A stretch of DNA of 16,793 nucleotides from Nitrospinae bacterium CG11_big_fil_rev_8_21_14_0_20_56_8. GTDB lineage: Bacteria; Nitrospinota; Nitrospinia; Nitrospinales; VA-1. A model generated the notes under the pieces. The model did no database searches. It saw nothing but the letters and a program-made list of their open reading frames with translations, and had not been told where the DNA came from. Each line of letters begins with the position of its first letter. The stretch's first letter is position 1. A program made the translations under genes and the position numbers. Below, piece after piece: positions 6,493 to 13,839 of this stretch. Where the stretch lies: NCBI GenBank assembly GCA_002796165.1, contig PCWF01000217.1, forward strand, positions 1-16,793. Direction: 5' to 3'.

Positions 6493-8917
6493 AAACGTTG
6501 CCCTGAAATTTTTCACGGCCGGGAGCCGGTTTGTGAATTTGATCGTGGGTGTAAAGCAAAATGAGAAATACCAATTTGCGAAGCTCTTCGGGAGACAAAG
6601 TTTCCGACAATAATCCGGTCTGAATACGCTCCAGAAATTTTCCCGCCTCCATTTCCCCGAGCAGGCATTTCAAATATCGGCGCACCGGGGTTGGATAATG
6701 GCCGAGGCGTGTGCGAAGCGATTCGATTCCCTCCTTTAAAATCCCGATCCCCTCAAGCAGATGTTTCACGCGAAGGGTTTCCCGGTAGTAACGCTCCGCG
6801 GCGAAATTGAAGTCCTCCCCATTCAACGCAAAAGGGGATCTCGCTCCCGCCTCGTCCAGGATCGAAGCGGTGATGCGCCCAAAAACAGACCGCTCTTCGG
6901 GATGTTCCAGCCGGTTTCTCAAATCGGGGAGGGTCGTCTCCAAACCCAGCATCTCCACGAGATCCTTTCCCTCCTCTTCCAGAATATCCACCAGCGCCCG
7001 CTTGTATTCCAGATTGTGAATTCGCAGATAACCCGGATACCGGCGGCTGGAACGAATCCGCTTGACCCGGCTCAGAATTTTCTGGAGGAAAACGTTCGGC
7101 GAAGGGTCGCGGACATAAAATGTCGGGATGCCGATGGATGCGCCGAACATGATTTGCCTCCGCTCGCTTTCGATGAACGGAGTGTCGGGGATATGTTCAT
7201 GGCCGACTTCCCCTTTCACGATCCACTTGAAAGCCAGGAGAGTCACCAGTTGCTGTAAGTTGGCGGCTTGGCCCATATCCCCGGGCAGGCTCTCGAAAAG
7301 AGAGTAATGCCTTCCCTCGAATCCCGAAAAACCCATCACCGAGTTCCGCCGCAATTTATAAAACAGGTAAAGCGACATACGCCGGTCGAACACGCCCATC
7401 TCCATCAGGTCGTTCTTTAACCGTTCCTCGTTCCCCAGCGTTCCGTCAAGAGCGGGGCAACTTTCCGTGCTGAGCAACGCGGCCATATAGTCGATCAGAC
7501 GAAAATCGGCGACATAATCTCCCTGGAATCCGAAAATCCAGTTCAAGGCTCGGTCCAGCCCCAAGGGTCCGAAAGGGGTGACGGGCCGGTTGAATATTTT
7601 CAATTTGGCTTTTTTCTTCCATCTGCGCCAGATCATGCGCAGGTGCGTATTGTGAAGTTGATGGGGCAGAAAACCCAGAACCTTTTCCGGATGGAAATCC
7701 TGAAACTCCAGCCGGTAAGGAGCGGCGCTGTAAGTTCCCACGAACAGAGGCAGAAAATGCTCCACGATCTTGATGGCCAGGTCGCCGTAATACTTCTCGT
7801 GCTTTTCGGTGAATCCCGAATCCGGATTCTTCAAAGCCTCCGTCAGGCGGCGGCTCCCCAGGCTGAGATGCGTCCCGTTATTCGCGAGACTGATATTGGA
7901 AATGTTGGGCAGGCACACCAGGTTCTGGTTGATGATTCCCACGTCTTTCAGCTTGACCAGCGTGTTCAACTGGCTTCGGCTGAGCACCTCGTGGCACAGG
8001 CGCATGTAATCGTGTTTTTCCATCCCCCGGTCCCAACCCGAAAGACAGGGGCTCATAAACAGCTCCCGGTAAAATCCGTCGGAAATGCACTCATTGAGCT
8101 TTTTCTGCCGGAACGGGGGATGCGGGGAAAAAAAGACCACCGCCCGCTGACCCAGGTGTTTTAACAAAAATTTTTCGTTGGAATAGAGCGTCAATACCTG
8201 GGTCATCAGGAACCTCAGCGAAGTCTCGCGGGCGATGGCTTTCCCGTTCCCCTGCTCCTTCCGGAATTGCGTCACATAAAAGGAATGTGTTTCGGGAGAC
8301 GTGTTGTCGTTTGCAAATCGTTCCATCATCTCGAACCCGGTTTGCCAGATTGGGCGCGGGAAATCCTCCTCCCCGAGAACATCGGCCAACGCCAGCTTCA
8401 ACAGGTAGCTGAAGGGAATCCGCAGGAACTCTTCCCCTTCGCGGGTATAAAAAAACCGTCCCGCATCCGGGCGCAACCCCGCGGCGGGATTCCGCTTATC
8501 GGACAACAAATCCTTCTGCAGAACTTCAGCCGCGAGAGCGCTGAGAATCCGTTTCGGAAATCGAACCCAACTGTTCTCCCAAACCTGTTCCTTATTGCCA
8601 TTCAAATACTGCTCAAGTTCAACGATGGCGCCCCGGGGCAGTTCACCGGCCGTGAATCGCTTAATGAGATTGGAAAAGTAATTCGATTCCCGGATAGTGA
8701 GGGGCAAGTCCACGACTTCTTGCTCCCCCATGACCACGGTTTGCAATTCGGTTTCGGAACCGGCGGTCGTGTCGTTGAGAGAAAACGGGAGGGATTGAAG
8801 GAATGTCTCGGGAGATTGGAAGTTGACTCCCAACGACTCCCAGGGGGTTCGCCGTTTGATGACCGGGAGGTCCACGGCGGAAATTGAAATTGTCGGCATG
8901 CTCAGATGAAACCTCAC
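6467..8917 (-). CDS. Large conserved-looking protein of unknown function, first gene of the decarboxylase operon
   Basis: An 816-residue protein that I do not recognise. It has no signal peptide and no clear transmembrane helix; the C-terminal LVFLILLYTHD stretch is hydrophobic but short. It is rich in aromatic, Arg and Leu residues. Segments that look constrained include VVFFSPHPPFRQKKLNE, NLVCLPNISNISLANNGTHL, PYRLEFQDFHPEKVLGFLPH, FGFQGDYVADFRLIDYMAAL and IMFGASIGIPTFYVRDP. They read as an enzyme with several acidic, His and Asn-rich loops rather than a structural protein, but I cannot name a fold. The start taken is GTG 8917, with CAGGG eight bases upstream; an in-frame ATG at 8899 is the alternative. 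It overlaps the decarboxylase gene by 26 bases. The context suggests a role in making or modifying an amino-acid- or amine-headed lipid. Confidence 0.85.
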   Translation of the reverse strand: MRFHLSMPTISISAVDLPVIKRRTPWESLGVNFQSPETFLQSLPFSLNDTTAGSETELQTVVMGEQEVVDLPLTIRESNYFSNLIKRFTAGELPRGAIVELEQYLNGNKEQVWENSWVRFPKRILSALAAEVLQKDLLSDKRNPAAGLRPDAGRFFYTREGEEFLRIPFSYLLKLALADVLGEEDFPRPIWQTGFEMMERFANDNTSPETHSFYVTQFRKEQGNGKAIARETSLRFLMTQVLTLYSNEKFLLKHLGQRAVVFFSPHPPFRQKKLNECISDGFYRELFMSPCLSGWDRGMEKHDYMRLCHEVLSRSQLNTLVKLKDVGIINQNLVCLPNISNISLANNGTHLSLGSRRLTEALKNPDSGFTEKHEKYYGDLAIKIVEHFLPLFVGTYSAAPYRLEFQDFHPEKVLGFLPHQLHNTHLRMIWRRWKKKAKLKIFNRPVTPFGPLGLDRALNWIFGFQGDYVADFRLIDYMAALLSTESCPALDGTLGNEERLKNDLMEMGVFDRRMSLYLFYKLRRNSVMGFSGFEGRHYSLFESLPGDMGQAANLQQLVTLLAFKWIVKGEVGHEHIPDTPFIESERRQIMFGASIGIPTFYVRDPSPNVFLQKILSRVKRIRSSRRYPGYLRIHNLEYKRALVDILEEEGKDLVEMLGLETTLPDLRNRLEHPEERSVFGRITASILDEAGARSPFALNGEDFNFAAERYYRETLRVKHLLEGIGILKEGIESLRTRLGHYPTPVRRYLKCLLGEMEAGKFLERIQTGLLSETLSPEELRKLVFLILLYTHDQIHKPAPGREKFQGNVYEETAPVY

Positions 8918-8966
8918 ATTCGAAACCCTGCAATTTGGGGTTTCCTTGCTTCTCTAAACTAACCGG

Positions 8967-8995
8967 CTATTATTATTGGATTTATATGATCGCAA
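8967..8995 (-). promoter_or_regulatory. Candidate promoter of the three-gene decarboxylase operon
   Basis: On the minus strand TTGCGA (8995-8990) and TAATAG (8972-8967) are separated by 17 bases in an AT-rich island within otherwise GC-rich DNA. Predicted transcription would begin about 40 bases before the GTG at 8917. The hexamers match consensus only partly, and an overlapping TATAAA is also present, so the exact -10 is uncertain. Confidence 0.35.
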
Positions 8996-9042
8996 TAGGA
9001 TTGAGTTAGATCTCCCGCGGAGGGATCCCCAGGATCCAAAGA

Positions 9043-9185
9043 CCTTGCCAATGGGAGCTTTGCGTAACTCAAATATGTCGCCCTGAGCTGGTCGAAGGGC
9101 GGTCTCCGGTTGTGCTTCGACGGGCTCAGCACGACACTTTCGGCGCCTTTCTCCGACTTATGCAAAGCTCTCCTTGCCAATGGGA
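9043..9185. mobile_element. MITE-like palindromic element with 14-bp flanking direct repeats
   Basis: Terminal inverted repeats AGCTTTGCGTAA (9056-9067) and TTATGCAAAGCT (9158-9169) match at 11 of 12 positions and bound about 114 bp. Inside are two nested imperfect palindromes: CGCCCT...AGGGCG near 9080-9102 and GTGCT...AGCAC near 9112-9132. Their cores (GAGCTGGTCGA and TCGACGGGCTC) are also inverted copies of each other. Identical 14-bp direct repeats CCTTGCCAATGGGA lie at 9043-9056 and 9172-9185, as a target-site duplication would. No transposase is encoded. The core resembles a palindromic repeat widespread in bacterial genomes. It lies between the operon promoter and the small membrane-protein gene, and supplies no real coding sequence. 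Confidence 0.7.
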
Positions 9186-9247
9186 ATGATTTCAATGACA
9201 ATGATATTGGCATCAACCCGTGCCGGTCTTGCATGCAAGGTTTTCAA

Positions 9248-9574
9248 ATGGAGCACACCTCTTCATCCCAAGACACGCCGAAAGGCCAAGGGAACCGGTT
9301 TCTTCACTATGCCACCCCGGTTCTGTTTGTCCTTGGAGCCCTGTACACGTACCGGTCGCACTTGACGGGATGTCCGCGCTCTACCATCCTGGGAGCCTGG
9401 GCGGTGACGCCGCCGTTATGGCTCTGGGTGGAATATTACCTCTTCTCGCGGCGCTCGCCTTCCCGCGAGGAACGGAAGGAATTCCAATACCGTCAGGGTC
9501 TCTTCCGCAACGTGTGGCTGGGGATGCTGATCCTGCTTGCGGTCCTGTACCTCGGACCCTGGAACCGGGTTTGA
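9248..9574 (+). CDS. Small three-helix membrane protein of unknown function
   Basis: 108 residues. After a polar N-terminal 18 residues there are hydrophobic segments at about 22-38, 47-66 and 88-105. A strongly charged loop lies between the second and third (SRRSPSREERKEFQYRQ, about 67-83), likely cytoplasmic. ATG 9248 is preferred because AAGG lies about seven bases upstream. The open frame extends back to 9110, but that part is translated from the MITE-like element and is not protein-like. Another in-frame ATG is at 9233. I do not recognise a family. It is co-directional with the cation efflux gene, 280 bases upstream of it. A hairpin CCGGGT/ACCCGG (9565-9579) spans its stop codon but lacks a T-tract. 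Confidence 0.65.
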   Translation: MEHTSSSQDTPKGQGNRFLHYATPVLFVLGALYTYRSHLTGCPRSTILGAWAVTPPLWLWVEYYLFSRRSPSREERKEFQYRQGLFRNVWLGMLILLAVLYLGPWNRV

Positions 9575-9854
9575 CCCGGCGCCTCCCCTCCGAGGGACCC
9601 ACAGGTTAATTTTTCGGAATTTTTTCATTTTTGAGGATCTCCACCGCGCTTTCCAGCCTGTTGTAAAGGAACCCGGAAACCCACTTTTACCCGCGCTCGC
9701 CCCGGAGGCCCGCTTTTTTCCTGAACGCGCATTTCCCGGAGAAAAGATTTTCAAAAAGGTTCCGCCCCCTATACAATTTCAGTCAAGGTTGCGAAAACCT
9801 GCAGGCCGGTTAGCCGGGGAATTATTAACTTCATCGATAGAAAGCGGTGGCACC
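9575..9854. other. Intergenic stretch before the cation efflux gene
   Basis: 280 bases without a supported gene. The efflux-gene frame is open throughout, but its translation here (Pro/Arg/Phe-rich, no start signal) is not protein-like. The stretch holds T-rich patches near 9606-9637 and a candidate promoter with TATACA at 9770-9775 and TTTTCA at 9748-9753 (16-base spacer). The upstream part of this candidate belongs to an 18-base motif that recurs near 12574-12590. Confidence 0.45.
9748..9775 (+). promoter_or_regulatory. Candidate promoter of the cation efflux gene
   Basis: TTTTCA (9748-9753), 16 bases, TATACA (9770-9775). The -10 is a reasonable match; the -35 is weak. The element includes the recurring motif TTTTCAAAAAGGTTCCGC, which could be a regulator site instead. 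The leader to the GTG at 9855 would be about 75 bases. Confidence 0.33.
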
Positions 9855-10808
9855 GTGTCCTCTCCCTCATCCATCAAGGCGATCGTTGCCGCCTTGGTCG
9901 GGAATCTCCTCATTGCCGTTACAAAATTCGGGGGGGCTTTCTATACGGGAAGTTCGGCCATGTTCAGCGAGGCCATCCACTCCCTGGTGGACACCGGCAA
10001 TCAATTTCTCTTGTTGTATGGCCTGAAGCGGTCCAAAAAACCTGCCGATGCTCGTCATCCCTTTGGTTATGGAATGGAGGTGTATTTCTGGAGTTTTGTG
10101 GTGGCAATCCTGATTTTCGGCCTCGGATCCGGAATATCTTTTTATGAGGGATTGCATAAAATCAAGTCCCCCACCCCCCTCACCGATCCCTTCATCAATT
10201 ACATCATTCTGATCCTGGCCCTCTTTTTCGAATCCGGTTCCTGTTACGTTGCGTTCAAGGAATTTAAAAAAACCAAGGGGAATCTGGGATGGTTCGAGTC
10301 CATCCGCCGAAGCAAGGATCCCGCCCTGTTCACCGTTATGTTTGAGGACACCGCGGCCCTGTTCGGATTGGGGGTCGCCCTGGTGTTCATTTATCTCAGC
10401 GACGCTCTGCAAAAACCGGAGCTGGATGGGGTAGCCTCGATCCTGATCGGTTGCATCCTGGCGGCGACGGCCTGCCTGCTCGCCTTCGAGTGTAAAGGAC
10501 TGCTGATCGGGGAATCGGCCAATTCCCAGGTCGTGATGGACATCCGGCAAATTCTGGCCCGGGATCCCGCCGTCCAGCATATCAACGAGGTCCTGACCCT
10601 TCACCTGGGACCGCACGACATTTTATTGACCATCAGCCTCGATTTTTCGGACGCCCTTTCGTCGGAGCAGGTGGAAGACGTCATCTCCCGGTTCGAAACG
10701 CACATCAAAAGCGATCATCCGGACATCCGGCGGGTTTTCATCGAAGCCCAAAGCTACCGGGCTCACCGGACGGATTCGGACCGGACTTCGCGGTCGGACC
10801 GGGGATAA
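9855..10808 (+). CDS. Cation diffusion facilitator (CDF) transporter, ZnT9/SLC30A9-like
   Basis: 317 residues from the GTG at 9855. The frame starts earlier, but family homology-like sequence begins at SSPSSIKAIVAALVGNLL. About six transmembrane segments are expected (near 8-28, 35-56, 76-96, 113-135, 163-182, 191-212). The transport-site motif in TM2 is SEAIHSLVDTGNQ with His42 and Asp46; its TM5 partner reads FEDTAALFGLGVAL with Glu164/Asp165. The HPFGYGMEVYFWSF signature (68-81) and EDxAAL motif are typical of the ZnT9-like branch rather than the FieF/YiiP branch. The cytosolic C-terminal domain (about 215-300) ends in a charged Arg/Asp/Ser tail. Substrate is likely Zn2+ or another divalent metal, in exchange for protons. 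The stop lies two bases from that of the convergent kinase-like gene. Confidence 0.9.
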   Translation: MSSPSSIKAIVAALVGNLLIAVTKFGGAFYTGSSAMFSEAIHSLVDTGNQFLLLYGLKRSKKPADARHPFGYGMEVYFWSFVVAILIFGLGSGISFYEGLHKIKSPTPLTDPFINYIILILALFFESGSCYVAFKEFKKTKGNLGWFESIRRSKDPALFTVMFEDTAALFGLGVALVFIYLSDALQKPELDGVASILIGCILAATACLLAFECKGLLIGESANSQVVMDIRQILARDPAVQHINEVLTLHLGPHDILLTISLDFSDALSSEQVEDVISRFETHIKSDHPDIRRVFIEAQSYRAHRTDSDRTSRSDRG

Positions 10809-10810
10809 AC

Positions 10811-11569
10811 CTACTTCCCAGGACCGATCAGGTCTTCCAACCGCGTCATGGTGTTGATGTGCCGGTCGAGGTGGAAGACCGCTTCGTCGGAAAACAGAAG
10901 CGGGGGAAGTTTTTTCGCCTGCGGCCCCCACCAAGCGGGATGATCAAAAATGATTTTACGGATGGCGCGGAGTGGAGAGACGGCAAGAGACGGGTCGAGG
11001 CATTGCCGCACCCACAGGTAAGCCAGCATTTTTCCGATGAACTCAATGGAATGTTTCTCAAACCGTTCCCCCCAACCTTCGAACCAAAGTGACAGATAAA
11101 GCATATACACCGCATCGAATCCCAGCGGAGGGCCGGAGGGGAGAAAGTGTTCCCAATCGATAAAAACCGGTTGCGGCCCAACGAAGATGGCATTGGTCAG
11201 CGCAAGGTCTCCATGCAACGGCGCGTTCTCCCGGCCCGAATATTCACTCCAGACGTTGGCGTAGTGTTTTACAATTTGAAACAGCGGCTCGGCATTATTG
11301 ATGATTCCGTCACGAAGCGAATACATCCGTCCCGGTATAAATCCAATTTTCACCAGCATGTAATCGGGATCGTCCCGTTCGACCTCGCATTCGACTTTGA
11401 TCTCGGTCCGGGAGTTGTACCACTTCCAACCATCCACCTCCTGCCGAAGATTGACGATCCCCTCTCCCGTTGACGATTTAGCGACCCCCAGAGGGCGCCC
11501 CGCCGGATCGAAAAGGAGGGAGGTGCAGATGCTTCCGCCATGCGTGCAATTACTGACGATCGCCTTCAT
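10811..11569 (-). CDS. APH/choline-kinase-like phosphotransferase
   Basis: A 252-residue soluble protein with the small-molecule kinase fold of the aminoglycoside/choline/homoserine kinase group. The catalytic loop is HGDLALTN (residues 119-126: His119, Asp121, Asn126), followed by the metal-binding FIDWEHF (Asp138). In the short N-lobe, GVAKSS (Lys31) and RQE (Glu44) are the likely ATP-lobe lysine and helix-C glutamate. The length is short for the family, mainly in the N-lobe. ATG 11569 overlaps the upstream methyltransferase stop (ATGA), so the pair is co-translated and may act on the same substrate. A hydroxylated small molecule, amino alcohol or sugar is possible; antibiotic resistance is not implied by anything seen. 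Confidence 0.8.
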   Translation of the reverse strand: MKAIVSNCTHGGSICTSLLFDPAGRPLGVAKSSTGEGIVNLRQEVDGWKWYNSRTEIKVECEVERDDPDYMLVKIGFIPGRMYSLRDGIINNAEPLFQIVKHYANVWSEYSGRENAPLHGDLALTNAIFVGPQPVFIDWEHFLPSGPPLGFDAVYMLYLSLWFEGWGERFEKHSIEFIGKMLAYLWVRQCLDPSLAVSPLRAIRKIIFDHPAWWGPQAKKLPPLLFSDEAVFHLDRHINTMTRLEDLIGPGK

Positions 11570-12498
11570 TTGACTCCAACCGCCATGATAGAGGGCGCGA
11601 GAAACCCCGCCTGCAATTTTTTCATCAGAAAATATTCCACCACTCTCCTGACTTTATCGGAAACCGTTCGGGCTCCCTCTCCGTGCTCCCGATAATACCG
11701 AAGGCCCCCCTCCAGAGGCAATATCAGGTCGGGAGCCACGGCATTGGGGAAAACCATGTATAACTGGATATCTGAAAACCCGGCGGACTTCATCATGGAT
11801 TCCACTTGTGAAAATGAGAGAGCACCCGGGAAACCCTCGGGGTTTCCTCCCGAAAGGCCAGAGGCGCCGAATGTCTTATCCTCCCGCCCGGTGACCCACC
11901 GCGAATAATCGAACTTGTTTTTCGCGGCAAAAAGCACCCTGCCTCCCTTCGGCAGACGATCGTAAACCGTTCCCAAGCGAGACTTCGTCTGGCGGGAAGA
12001 CGATCCATTCAACACTCCGTTCAAAACCACCACGTCGGGTCCAATATTCAGAATGCTCATTTGCAGATCATCCAGCACGCAGTAGAATTCCCCAACCGCT
12101 TCCTGGCGCCTTCTCAGGGTGAGAAATTCGAGATAATCCAAAGAGGAATCAACCGCGATGACACGGCCTCCCCGCTTATACATGCCCAGAGCCAAAGTCC
12201 CGTACCGGCAACCCCAATCCACACACACTTCTTCGGGGCCAATATCGAGCAACTCGAGGCAGGCTTCCGCCTTTAAAGAATAAACGGTGTTTTCCAATTG
12301 CGGATCCAAACCCTGCAAGGCCAGACGCAAACTTTTTTCCGGCCCGGCCCTTTCAATCAGATTCCCGATAAAGGAAGTTTGGGAACGGTCGGTTTGACTC
12401 GGCCCGTCAGCGGGAACATAAATATCGTTCACATCACGGATAAATCCCGCGTTCTGCAGACGATCCTGTAAATGGGCGGAGTTCGGGTGTTCGGTCAT
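11566..12498 (-). CDS. Class I SAM-dependent methyltransferase
   Basis: 310 residues, soluble. A Rossmann SAM-binding site begins at residue 91: VCVDWGCRYGTLALGMY is motif I (Trp and Arg replace common residues in the usual DxGCGxG), and VIAVDSS with Asp117 is the acidic ribose-binding residue. DVVVLNGVLNG around 155-165 is the motif IV region. The N-terminal 85 residues are extra and could form a substrate domain. It overlaps the phosphotransferase gene by four bases. The 195 bases upstream are shared with the divergent phosphonopyruvate decarboxylase gene. The methyl acceptor cannot be inferred. Confidence 0.82.
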   Translation of the reverse strand: MTEHPNSAHLQDRLQNAGFIRDVNDIYVPADGPSQTDRSQTSFIGNLIERAGPEKSLRLALQGLDPQLENTVYSLKAEACLELLDIGPEEVCVDWGCRYGTLALGMYKRGGRVIAVDSSLDYLEFLTLRRRQEAVGEFYCVLDDLQMSILNIGPDVVVLNGVLNGSSSRQTKSRLGTVYDRLPKGGRVLFAAKNKFDYSRWVTGREDKTFGASGLSGGNPEGFPGALSFSQVESMMKSAGFSDIQLYMVFPNAVAPDLILPLEGGLRYYREHGEGARTVSDKVRRVVEYFLMKKLQAGFLAPSIMAVGVK

Positions 12499-12693
12499 AC
12501 CGATTGAATGGCTCGGTTCATCATTTCGTTTATTTTAAGCCGATGCAATACCCACGGCCCTTCAACACCCTTTTTTTCAAAAAGTTCCGCGCCCGGTCTT
12601 TTGTAGAATCTGCCGACGAATAATGTTATCTTCTGCAAAGATTCAGGCTCCGGGTTGAAGGGGCAACGCAATGTCTTGAACGAGTGGATTGAT
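12499..12693. promoter_or_regulatory. Divergent intergenic region between methyltransferase and phosphonopyruvate decarboxylase genes
   Basis: This 195-base region should hold both promoters. On the plus strand TAGAAT (12604-12609) is a fair -10 without a good -35. Upstream of it, TTTTCAAAAAGTTCCGC (12574-12590) repeats almost exactly a motif found before the cation efflux gene (9748-9765), suggesting a shared regulator site. A minus-strand TTGCAT-17-AATGAT pair is weak. Confidence 0.35.
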
Positions 12694-13818
12694 ATGCTGG
12701 AAGCACATCGTTTTTTCGAATTACTGGTAAAACAGGATATCCGCTTTTTCTCGGGAGTTCCAGACTCCCTTTTAAAGGATTTTTGCGCCTATTTGGCCGA
12801 TCACGTGCCGCCCCGCGAGCATATCATCAGCGCCAGCGAAGGAGGGGCCGTCGCCCTGGGGATGGGATACCATTTGTCCACCGGGGAAATTCCCCTGATT
12901 TACCTGCAAAATTCCGGGTTGGGTAACATCGTCAACCCGATTTTGTCTTTGGCCGATCCGGAGGTGTACTCCATTCCCATGCTCCTTCTGATCGGCTGGC
13001 GGGGGGAACCGGGAGTGAAGGATGAACCCCAGCACAAGAAACAGGGCCGGGTCATGATCCCCCTGTTGCAGGCCATGGAAATCCCATATGCAATTCTCCC
13101 CTCTGAGATTACGGAAGCAGGCGACATCCTTTCCGAAGCCGTTAGTCACTTTAACAGATCGGGGGGGCCTTTTGCCCTGGTCGTCAGGAAAGAAACGTTT
13201 CAACCCTATTCCCTGCAAAAAAAAACCGACACCCCGTTTCCCATGGTGCGGGAGGAGGCGATTCAAAGGGTGGTCGATTGCCTCGAACCCAACAGCGTCG
13301 TTGTTGCCACAACCGGTATGGCCTCAAGGGAACTTTTCGAGCATCGGGAAAATCAAAACGCAGGGCACAATCGTGACTTTCTGACGGTGGGCGGCATGGG
13401 GCATGCTTCGCATATTGCTTTGGGGATCGCCCTGCAACAACAGGATCGGCAGGTTTATTGCATTGATGGGGATGGAGCGGTCCTGATGCATATGGGGTCA
13501 CTGGCCATCAATGGCCTTTCCCCGTGTACCAATTTCAAGCATATCCTGATCAATAACGGCGCCCACGATTCCGTCGGGGGCCAGGCGACGGCGGGATTGG
13601 ATATCGATTTCCAGACCATCGCCCGTTCCTGCGGTTATCGCATAACCCTGAAAGCGGAAACGGCAGAAGCGGTCAGCCAGGGAATGGAAGAATTGAACGG
13701 GAGCCCGGGGCCTGCCCTTCTGGAAATTTTGGTCCGCAAAGGGGCGCGGAAAAACCTGGGCCGCCCCACAACCACCCCCATTGAAAACAAACAGTCATTC
13801 ATGAAATTTTTGCGGTGA
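12694..13818 (+). CDS. aepY: Phosphonopyruvate decarboxylase (ThDP-dependent)
   Basis: 374 residues from ATG 12694, close to the usual length. The enzyme converts 3-phosphonopyruvate to phosphonoacetaldehyde and CO2, the step that pulls phosphonate biosynthesis forward. Evidence: FFSGVPDSLLKDF near the start, ASEGGAVALGMGYHLSTG with catalytic Glu49, YLQNSGLGN (70-78), the family-diagnostic GWRGEPGVKDEPQHKKQG (101-118), and the ThDP-binding motif from GDG (259-261) to INNGAHDSVGG (286-296, Asn287/Asn288). TTG codons at 12655 and 12676 are possible earlier starts but would make an atypical extension; GAGTGG precedes the chosen ATG. The PEP mutase and 2-aminoethylphosphonate transaminase usually found beside it are not seen here. 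Sulfopyruvate decarboxylase is a related alternative, but the fused two-domain length and the motifs favour phosphonopyruvate. Confidence 0.9.
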   Translation: MLEAHRFFELLVKQDIRFFSGVPDSLLKDFCAYLADHVPPREHIISASEGGAVALGMGYHLSTGEIPLIYLQNSGLGNIVNPILSLADPEVYSIPMLLLIGWRGEPGVKDEPQHKKQGRVMIPLLQAMEIPYAILPSEITEAGDILSEAVSHFNRSGGPFALVVRKETFQPYSLQKKTDTPFPMVREEAIQRVVDCLEPNSVVVATTGMASRELFEHRENQNAGHNRDFLTVGGMGHASHIALGIALQQQDRQVYCIDGDGAVLMHMGSLAINGLSPCTNFKHILINNGAHDSVGGQATAGLDIDFQTIARSCGYRITLKAETAEAVSQGMEELNGSPGPALLEILVRKGARKNLGRPTTTPIENKQSFMKFLR

Positions 13819-13839
13819 CCCTCCCATCCCCTCGAATGC

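Noticed and set aside
8267..8887. 206-codon plus-strand frame opposite the 816-residue gene
   Set aside because: Antisense shadow; the opposite strand carries the long coupled gene with ribosome site and operon context.
8959..9234. Minus-strand 91-codon frame in the intergenic region
   Set aside because: Its middle (SPSKHNRRPPFDQLRAT) is the translation of the MITE-like palindromic repeat, a frequent source of false proteins, and there is no start signal or family-like sequence.
9110..9247. N-terminal extension of the small membrane protein
   Set aside because: It starts inside the mobile element and has no ribosome site; the ATG at 9248 has AAGG at good spacing.
9565..9579. CCGGGT/ACCCGG hairpin over the stop of the small membrane protein as a terminator
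   Set aside because: Six-bp stem followed by C-rich DNA without a T-tract; it overlaps coding sequence and is probably incidental.
9537..9854. 106-codon N-terminal extension of the CDF transporter
   Set aside because: It is Pro/Arg-rich with no homology to the family and overlaps the preceding gene; family sequence begins at the GTG at 9855.
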